Under the pieces are notes generated by a model. The model was not told the DNA's origin. It worked only from the letters and a program-made list of their open reading frames with translations, and ran no database searches. DNA of 64,000 nucleotides from Arenibacter sp. ARW7G5Y1. Lineage in GTDB: Bacteria; Bacteroidota; Bacteroidia; Flavobacteriales; Flavobacteriaceae. The translations under genes were made by a program, and so were the position numbers. Where the stretch lies: positions 1 through 64,000 of the forward strand of contig NZ_QJJZ01000008.1 in assembly GCF_003201775.1 (NCBI RefSeq), in the 5' to 3' direction. Of the stretch, positions 54,742-61,057 are shown one piece after another; position 1 is the stretch's first letter, and every line of letters begins with the position of its first letter.

Positions 54742-54802
54742 GACAAATAGGTTTTAAGGTAAATCATTATCATTTTCCCATAATCGGGATACACACAAAT
54801 AA

Positions 54803-54817
54803 AACTTTTTAAAAGTT
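54803..54817. promoter_or_regulatory. 15-bp inverted repeat upstream of the eight-gene operon
   Basis: AACTTTT-T-AAAAGTT is a perfect repeat of 7-bp arms about 60 bp before the transporter start codon, suited to an operator. AT-rich DNA makes chance a real alternative. Confidence 0.35.
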
Positions 54818-54943
54818 ATTTTCCTTATTATATTTTATTGGATTTGCATTATAAATTAGCAAATAATCGAACATCTGTTAATATTTTTGTTAAAAGGGTT
54901 AGAATATTTTAAATTCAAGGGTTGTTTTGGGTAAAGGTTGATC

Positions 54944-54983
54944 TTAAGACCGGGGGAGGTGGGTTTCCTTTTTCCGGTCTTAA
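54944..54983. other. Stem-loop, perfect 10-bp arms
   Basis: TTAAGACCGG (54944-54953) and CCGGTCTTAA (54974-54983) flank a 20-nt G/T-rich loop. It lies 110 bp after the last gene of the four-gene operon. It lacks a following T run on either strand, so it could be a transcript-stabilising or processing structure rather than a simple terminator. Confidence 0.5.
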
Positions 54984-55093
54984 AATAATCTGTTGCCATA
55001 TATAGGGTTTCTATAGGCATTTGCTGTATATACCCCGACCCTTTAGGCGCTTCCTTAAGTAGAACCAGGGCATGCCCTTTGTTTATTAAGCAT

Positions 55094-56122
55094 TTATTTC
55101 ATGGAATTGAACCGGGTCATGATTTCCTTCCAATTGGTAAATATTATCCCTTCTTCCTCGAAGAATTCCTTAAGATCGGGATCGGCAAAAATTTGTGATT
55201 CCCAAACCCTTTGTTGCCATGATCCTGTAATGCCCCTTAAATTATCGGTTTCTACGGAGGGGTGAAAAATAATCTCTGTAAGTCCGGCTGGCAAGGATTT
55301 TATCAAGGTTTTAAAAGCTTCCACTTTTTCTTCATAGGAATCGGCCTTTGGGGCACTGGAAAAAAAGTCCAATTTGGGCAAGGTGTACTCCTCGGACATT
55401 TTTACCACGGAATCATCCATAGGGTAGCCCTGTGCCCTAAATTCGGCAAGAACTGCTGGTACGGATATATCAATAATATTTGCTGGGATACCGTATTCCT
55501 GGGCAACCTTCATATAGACCTTTACATAACTGGGATCACCGAACAAGGTACCCATATGGGTATCTATATGGTCCGGTCTATAGCCCCAGGCAATGGATTG
55601 TTCAATTTGGGCCCGTATTTCCTTTTCCACCTCCTCAGCTGTGGCATGCTGTACTACTTCCGGGACACTGCGCCATAATTTATCTTCAGGGTCCAATAAT
55701 CCAGGTACTTCGTTATCTGGAGTTATAGGGCCCCATCGATGTTTTTTCCATTCACTGGTGAGTGTTAGGTGTAGGCCTATATCCATTGAAGGGTTTTCCT
55801 TGGCCCAATTGATAAATTCTTTGGCATTGGGGCAGGGTATCATTACGGCAGCGGATTGTATTTCTCCCTTGGTCAATTGTTCCTTGGCGGCAATGTTCGC
55901 CTCGGGGCACATCCCAATGTCATCTGCATGCAACATGATTACCTTTTTTCCGGTAGGCCATCCTAGTTTTTCGGCCCAGTTTTTTGCCTCTAAGCTTGTT
56001 TCGGGTTCCTTAGGGCCATCGTTGTTGGCCTTGTCTGTATTTTTTTTCTTTTCCCCGCAACTAATTACAAATAGAGCCATACAAAGGCTCATGAACAAGG
56101 TAATTGGATATGATTTTTTCAT
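55094..56122 (-). CDS. YdjC/ChbG-like carbohydrate deacetylase lipoprotein
   Basis: The 342-residue protein has a lipoprotein signal with VISC and the YdjC/ChbG fold: IMLHADDIGMCPEANIA with the metal-binding DD near residue 68, DIGLHLTLTSEW, DHIDTHMGTLFG and EIIFHPSVE. Enzymes of this family remove N-acetyl groups from chito-oligosaccharides or related amino sugars; here it is exported, unlike cytoplasmic ChbG. It is the last gene of a four-gene leftward operon with an alpha/beta hydrolase, a PqaA-like protein and a ceramidase-like enzyme. Confidence 0.87.
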   Translation of the reverse strand: MKKSYPITLFMSLCMALFVISCGEKKKNTDKANNDGPKEPETSLEAKNWAEKLGWPTGKKVIMLHADDIGMCPEANIAAKEQLTKGEIQSAAVMIPCPNAKEFINWAKENPSMDIGLHLTLTSEWKKHRWGPITPDNEVPGLLDPEDKLWRSVPEVVQHATAEEVEKEIRAQIEQSIAWGYRPDHIDTHMGTLFGDPSYVKVYMKVAQEYGIPANIIDISVPAVLAEFRAQGYPMDDSVVKMSEEYTLPKLDFFSSAPKADSYEEKVEAFKTLIKSLPAGLTEIIFHPSVETDNLRGITGSWQQRVWESQIFADPDLKEFFEEEGIIFTNWKEIMTRFNSMK

Positions 56123-56139
56123 TTTTTGTAGTTTTTAAT

Positions 56140-57057
56140 TTATAAATATTTTTTAAACCAGTTGAGCCCGTCTCCAAATATGATATCCAAGGGCGCATCC
56201 CTGTGCTTGGCATCGTACCATATAATCTCTTTGGGTTCTTGTGCCGCTTTAAACAGCAGGGAGCTCATTAAAGGAGGAACTATTTCATCATTTTTGGCAT
56301 TTAACATAAGGAATGGACGGGGTGCAATCTGCTTTACAAAGTTTAATGGCTCAATGATACTTACAAAATCTTTTGCCTCCTTGGTCAGGGCAGCCTTTTC
56401 GTACAATAAGTTCAATTGTCCGCCCGCCAATGCCACTATGGGAACTTTTATGCGATTATCTATTCCGCAAAAAATAGTGCCGGTAATTCCACCCAAACTA
56501 ATGCCGTAGTACCCTATCCTTTGGGCATCCAGTTCTTTCCTCGTTTCAATAAAGTCGATCGCACGCCTTAGGTCGAAGACGGTCTGACTAATAATGTTCC
56601 GGCTCCAGTGTTTGTAATTTCCTGTAAGGCTAAAATCATAAACATCGTTTTTCCGTTCCCCGTGTTCGCTAAAATCGATCCTTAACACCGCATAACCGTT
56701 TTTAAGGAATAAATCGTTGCCATAGGATACATAATCCACATTCTTATTGTCCCCCAGGCCGTGCATCAATATGACTACGGGTAGGGGAGTGGAGCTATTT
56801 TTGGGCAGGCTCAAAAGCCCTGTAACCCTTTTATGGTGTACACTATTATAGGATAGGTGATACAAGCTAAAGTCTGTGGTATCCTTCAATAGGTTAAGGG
56901 AATCCTTTAACGGAATGGCCTTATCATAGGCATAATATTCATTGACCGGCAATGCAGCGCTGGTACCCCTGGCGTAAAAAATGGCAAATGCCAGCAGAGC
57001 CAGGACAGCGATGATCCCTGAAAGCCAATATATACGTTTTTTATTAAAGGATTTCAT
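56140..57057 (-). CDS. Alpha/beta hydrolase, membrane-anchored
   Basis: The 305-residue protein begins with a hydrophobic anchor (residues 11-29) and has an alpha/beta hydrolase body: VILMHGLGDNKNVDY (oxyanion region), IGYYGISLGGITG (nucleophile in GISLGG), LNAKNDEIVPP (Asp) and DAKHRDAP (likely His). It looks like a dienelactone-hydrolase/acetyl xylan esterase type enzyme of unknown substrate. Its start overlaps the end of the PqaA-like gene by 14 bp. Confidence 0.8.
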   Translation of the reverse strand: MKSFNKKRIYWLSGIIAVLALLAFAIFYARGTSAALPVNEYYAYDKAIPLKDSLNLLKDTTDFSLYHLSYNSVHHKRVTGLLSLPKNSSTPLPVVILMHGLGDNKNVDYVSYGNDLFLKNGYAVLRIDFSEHGERKNDVYDFSLTGNYKHWSRNIISQTVFDLRRAIDFIETRKELDAQRIGYYGISLGGITGTIFCGIDNRIKVPIVALAGGQLNLLYEKAALTKEAKDFVSIIEPLNFVKQIAPRPFLMLNAKNDEIVPPLMSSLLFKAAQEPKEIIWYDAKHRDAPLDIIFGDGLNWFKKYL

Positions 57058-58429
57058 CGTCGTCCGCTACATACATTCTAGTGCTCTTGGTGTATTTTCC
57101 TCCATTGGGATCGGCATATTCCAAATCGATATAAAAAGCCTTAAAACCACTTTTGGGAAATTTTACTTGCTGAAGAATATGGTCATGGTCTTTGGAATCT
57201 ATTTTTTTGGAAGTCCATTCCTCATCCCTAAAATCCCTATCCGATGAATCTGCAGACCATATATAGGCATTTTGAAGTTCATCCGAGGTGGTTTTGACCG
57301 TTAGGGTAGCCGATGTTTTGTCGGTGGTTAGATCATAGGCCAAGCTTGCCTGGGGTGCCTTGTTCAGCGATTTCCCCCAAAAGGCACTTAAGGCCCTCAC
57401 CGCCTGTTCTCCTCCACCTAGGTCATGGCCGGCATTGGGTACGTAGTGAATGTAATTTTCACCGGGTATATCATCAATGTAGTTCTTAATGGCATCTACC
57501 GGCCAATATTCATCATTGGTGCCAATAAAGATTAATTTTGGCATGGTTAAATTGGCCCTATAGGAATAGGGATCCACCATTTGGGTCAAGGCTTTTCCAT
57601 CTTCGGTACCTACGGTTTGTGGAATTTCCAATTGTATGTAATCGTTGATCTGTATACTGTATTCGTTCCAAGCCGTAATATGGTAGTCCAGGCTAACGGG
57701 CATATTTAAAACGTCTATTACCATAGGGGCAATTGTTTCCACCCTCTTGTCGTTTGCTCCGGTCAACCATGTAGTCCAGCCCCGTTTTGAAGCTCCGGTT
57801 ACCGTAAAGCGTGTGACCTCTTTTTGAAGATTTTTACTGCTAAATTCCTGAACTGCATCCATTGCTCGGACAGCACTTTTAACCATAGGGAATAACAAGG
57901 GCCATGTAGGGTCTTTATCATTTTTATAATTGTGCAAGGTGAAGGAAATGAGTTCGTCCTCCGTAAGGCCATCATAAAGGGGTTGGTTGGGAACTTGCCT
58001 GACTATAGCCACTATGGCCTTGTTCTTTTGGGCTACTTGGGCAAAACTGATGGATTTTTTGTCTTCTTCATTTGAAGACCAATTGGGTATTCCCTCTTTT
58101 ATGCTCCCGCCCGTAATCATTAGAAGCGCTCCGTCATGGGCCACCTCCTTGGGGACCAATACGGTTAGTTCATGGGTCCAGACATGTTCTCTCCATTTCT
58201 GGGAGGTCAGCATAAGTTCATAGGCGGTTACATCCCCTATGGCGTAATTCTCTTTTAGTTCCCATTTATAGGTTTGGTCTTCATTGTTCAGGTAGCTTTG
58301 CAAGGCGTTGGAAGGGGTTATTTCGGCTACGGTAGTAGCATCGTTTTTTGCCAGTTTTTTTGGACTGTCCTTACAGGAAATAATACATAGTAGGGACATT
58401 GATAGAAAAATAGAAGCCAATTTTTTCAT
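57044..58429 (-). CDS. PhoPQ-activated pathogenicity-related (PqaA-like) lipoprotein
   Basis: The 461-residue lipoprotein (lipobox CIISC) has PqaA-family segments: HELTVLVPKEVAHDGALLMITGG, FTVTGASKRGWTTWLTGANDKRV with the Ser nucleophile region, FIGTNDEYWPVDA and NAGHDLGG. It has an alpha/beta hydrolase fold; the enzymatic activity of this family is not firmly known, and the name reflects the Salmonella homologue rather than a role here. It lies between a ceramidase-like gene (35 bp upstream) and an alpha/beta hydrolase (overlap). Confidence 0.85.
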   Translation of the reverse strand: MKKLASIFLSMSLLCIISCKDSPKKLAKNDATTVAEITPSNALQSYLNNEDQTYKWELKENYAIGDVTAYELMLTSQKWREHVWTHELTVLVPKEVAHDGALLMITGGSIKEGIPNWSSNEEDKKSISFAQVAQKNKAIVAIVRQVPNQPLYDGLTEDELISFTLHNYKNDKDPTWPLLFPMVKSAVRAMDAVQEFSSKNLQKEVTRFTVTGASKRGWTTWLTGANDKRVETIAPMVIDVLNMPVSLDYHITAWNEYSIQINDYIQLEIPQTVGTEDGKALTQMVDPYSYRANLTMPKLIFIGTNDEYWPVDAIKNYIDDIPGENYIHYVPNAGHDLGGGEQAVRALSAFWGKSLNKAPQASLAYDLTTDKTSATLTVKTTSDELQNAYIWSADSSDRDFRDEEWTSKKIDSKDHDHILQQVKFPKSGFKAFYIDLEYADPNGGKYTKSTRMYVADDDEIL

Positions 58430-58464
58430 TTGGATCTTGTGTTAATTGTTAAGGAATTGATTTA

Positions 58465-59748
58465 TTAATTGGGTTTTGGACTGTTATGGATAAGGGTCAA
58501 TAGATCATTGATAAGGATTTCTCCTGTTTTCTCCCCTAGACTAGTGCGACTTACATACATATATCTTTTAAAACTGTTAAAATCTTCTTTGGTCAATATA
58601 TATCCAAAGGCATCGTTGGTCAGACCAAAAAGGAAAGGATGTTCCGTGGGCATATTTCTTTTTAAATAGTATCCTATATTGGGTAGGGCTTCCCCGGGGA
58701 TGGTCAGGATTTGGGCCGAGCCAATATTTAATAGGTTGAGGGTTGTACTTACAGATCGGTCGGACTTGCCCATTTTTAATGGGGAATTATTTAAGATATA
58801 TCTCATCATTTCCGAATCTATAGGAAATTCGGCCTGTGTGGAGGTGCAATACAGTTGCGGATCCTCTTGGATTTCGGCCTCGGATACTATTCTTAAGGCC
58901 TCATCTGCCAAAAGGTTCCCTATCCGCTTGCATTCTTCCCAATCATTGGCTTCCTTATTATTGTCCTGTCTATTGTCTGCCGTTACCATGCCTCCTTGGG
59001 CACTGTTCATAAATAGGGCCATCCCACCTGCCTTGGCTTCAATTCTATCATATAGGGGGCCAATAAGATCAGGACTCAGTATTCCTTGATCACTGCCAAT
59101 CACCTCTGGATGAATGGCATAATTAACCAAAGTAACTATGGGTAGGTCCCTGTTTTTACCCTTGGTGCCAAGTGCCTGTATAATACCGCATCTTGGGTCG
59201 TACAATTCAGGAGCGTAATAGTTGTAGGCTATTTTTCCTTTGGCTTCGCCCACCGCAATTTTTAATTTGGCGGGTTCCAGATTTGTTGAAGCTTCGTTTA
59301 CCGCGTCGGCTATTTGGGTTACACACCAGTCAAGATACTTTAGATCGGCTGCGTGATTACCATTTTCATCGGGGAAGGCATAGGCATCGGGAGCACTATG
59401 GGTATGTGTGGCACCTATTAATATATTGTTGAACGGAATGTCCTTAATTAATTTTCTTGCTTTATTGCCAAGTGCAGCCGGCCATCCGAGATTGTCGATA
59501 TTAACGATGGCAATTTTTTCGTTTCCCTTTTCCAATACCATGGCCCTAACGTAGAGTTCTCCTTTTTTTTCAGTTGAGGGTTTGGGGGTTCCTACACCAC
59601 CGGAAACTAAAATGAGTGGATCAGGGGTAATTATCCTTTTGGCCGCACCCACCTTAAGATGTTGGGAATGCACACCAATAGAAACTAAAAAGACAAAAAT
59701 CTGCAGGGTCAATCTTGACTTACAAGGTTTGTAAGAATAATTTTTCAT
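58465..59748 (-). CDS. Neutral/alkaline ceramidase-like protein 3, secreted
   Basis: The 427-residue protein has a cleavable signal ending VHSQH and KVGAAKRIITPD, a typical ceramidase-family start. It keeps GATHTHSAPDAYAF with the zinc-site HTH, NYAIHPEVIGSD, and GLTNDAFGYILTKEDF at the end. As in the other two paralogues, the GDxSPN nucleophile segment is absent; FMNSAQGGMVTADNR occupies its place. It is the first gene of the four-gene operon and diverges from the PKD/SusC genes, so its promoter is next to the palindrome at 59783. Confidence 0.82.
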   Translation of the reverse strand: MKNYSYKPCKSRLTLQIFVFLVSIGVHSQHLKVGAAKRIITPDPLILVSGGVGTPKPSTEKKGELYVRAMVLEKGNEKIAIVNIDNLGWPAALGNKARKLIKDIPFNNILIGATHTHSAPDAYAFPDENGNHAADLKYLDWCVTQIADAVNEASTNLEPAKLKIAVGEAKGKIAYNYYAPELYDPRCGIIQALGTKGKNRDLPIVTLVNYAIHPEVIGSDQGILSPDLIGPLYDRIEAKAGGMALFMNSAQGGMVTADNRQDNNKEANDWEECKRIGNLLADEALRIVSEAEIQEDPQLYCTSTQAEFPIDSEMMRYILNNSPLKMGKSDRSVSTTLNLLNIGSAQILTIPGEALPNIGYYLKRNMPTEHPFLFGLTNDAFGYILTKEDFNSFKRYMYVSRTSLGEKTGEILINDLLTLIHNSPKPN

Positions 59749-59782
59749 AAATCTTCACATTTAAATGTTAAAAATGCTCCTA

Positions 59783-59796
59783 TTATGCATGCATAA
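59783..59796. promoter_or_regulatory. 14-bp perfect palindrome upstream of the four-gene operon
   Basis: TTATGCATGCATAA is perfectly self-complementary and is 34 bp before the start codon of ceramidase-like protein 3, a place suited to a repressor site. Confidence 0.4.
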
Positions 59797-59947
59797 AACT
59801 TAATAAGAATATTGACTTATTTTACAAAAATATATTTAATTTCCTAAATCGAGGGTTAATATTTAATGCATATTTAATAATATATCTGAATTGTTTTGAA
59901 AAATTTAAATATATTTTTGGTAAAAGTGTAATCAAAAGGTCTTAATA

Positions 59948-59962
59948 TTAACGTATCGTTAA
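59948..59962. promoter_or_regulatory. 15-bp inverted repeat upstream of the PKD/SusC operon
   Basis: TTAACG-TAT-CGTTAA has perfect 6-bp arms and is about 90 bp before the PKD gene start. It resembles the operator shape of LacI-type or winged-helix regulators; no regulator gene is adjacent. Confidence 0.4.
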
Positions 59963-60052
59963 CTAAAGGTTATTAAGTTGATAACTTGATATTGGTAAAT
60001 GGTAATTTTTGATCTTTGAATGCAAAAAAAAACTAACTAAAAACTGTTATTT

Positions 60053-61006
60053 ATGACTAAAAAAAATCTAATACTGTTGTATGGAGTTTTATTTTCGATG
60101 ATGCTATCCCTGTCTTCCTGTAGCTCGGATGATAGTGCCGGTTCGGAAGATATTCCTCTTTCCGCCGATATTTTTCAAAGTGTCGTAGGGAAAAAAGTAG
60201 CTTTCCAAGGGTTGACCAACAATGCGTCCTCTTGGACATGGGATTTTGGGGATGGGGCTACAAGCAGTGAGAAAAACCCGGTTCATGTTTATTCCGAAGG
60301 TGGATACTACATTGCCAAGTTAACAGCAACCTCGCAGGATGGGAGTTCGGTAACCACGGAAGTGAATCTGGCCGTAGATTTAACTCCTTATATATTACTT
60401 ACTGGGGGGCCTACGGCTGCCGATGGTAAAACTTGGCGTTTGGCCAACGCGCATTCGTCAGGAGATTATTTTGCCAATGCAGATGCGGGTCTTACTCCTT
60501 TTGATGGTGCGCCATACCCACTTCCAGGGGGTATTTTAGGAGCAGGTTTGGGGCTAGGTGAAGTGTATCAGGATGAATACACTTTTCATTACGATGGGAG
60601 CTATTCCATGGATTTAAAGGATGGAGCGGCCTTTAGTGGTTTGGTATATCAATTCTTAACGGCGGGTCCGGCTGGAATTAAAAACCCAAGTTCCGACCAG
60701 GATTTTGGTTTGTGTACAGGTTATTTTACTCCCGAGCCCAATGCTACCTTTACCTATGAGGAAAGTACGGATTTAACGGTTTCTTCAGTATATGCTCCTC
60801 CAACTTATGCGTTGACTTTTAGTGGTGTAAGCACGTTGAGCTTTTCAGGAGATATGTTTTTTGGACTATTGGATTTTGAGCGAAAAGTTATGGTTCAGGA
60901 AATAAAGGACAATACTATGAAAGTAGCCATGTTTATTTCTGCTTCTCCGGATTATGCTCCGCTAAACACTCATGCGCTAGTATTAACTTTTGAGGCTGTG
61001 AAATAG
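60053..61006 (+). CDS. PKD-domain lipoprotein
   Basis: The 317-residue protein has a lipoprotein signal with LSSC and a Ser/Asp linker. A PKD domain (about residues 45-110) is marked by SSWTWDFGDGATSSEKNPVHVY. The remaining 200 residues are rich in Gly, Tyr and Phe, with repeated short beta-strand patterns and no known motif. Such proteins occur with SusC/SusD pairs as accessory glycan-binding surface lipoproteins. It comes 51 bp before the susC-type gene, ahead of rather than after it, which is less usual. Confidence 0.78.
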   Translation: MTKKNLILLYGVLFSMMLSLSSCSSDDSAGSEDIPLSADIFQSVVGKKVAFQGLTNNASSWTWDFGDGATSSEKNPVHVYSEGGYYIAKLTATSQDGSSVTTEVNLAVDLTPYILLTGGPTAADGKTWRLANAHSSGDYFANADAGLTPFDGAPYPLPGGILGAGLGLGEVYQDEYTFHYDGSYSMDLKDGAAFSGLVYQFLTAGPAGIKNPSSDQDFGLCTGYFTPEPNATFTYEESTDLTVSSVYAPPTYALTFSGVSTLSFSGDMFFGLLDFERKVMVQEIKDNTMKVAMFISASPDYAPLNTHALVLTFEAVK

Positions 61007-61057
61007 TCTGTAATGTGGAAAATCGAAAAGAAAAATAATTAACTACAATATAATTCT

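Larger units (their letters stand above)
54742..55093. other. Intergenic region between the two glycan operons
   Basis: The 352 bp have no coding signal. The left part, AT-rich, should contain the promoter of the leftward eight-gene operon. The right part holds a strong stem (54944-54983) and a GC-rich loop. No RNA gene was recognised. Confidence 0.6.
59749..60052. other. Divergent regulatory region between hydrolase operon and PKD/SusC operon
   Basis: The 304 bp are AT-rich, have no coding signal and serve two divergent operons. They contain two distinct perfect palindromes listed separately. No promoter fits the TANNTTTG form exactly; TAATTTTTG near 60004-60012 is one base longer. Confidence 0.6.
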
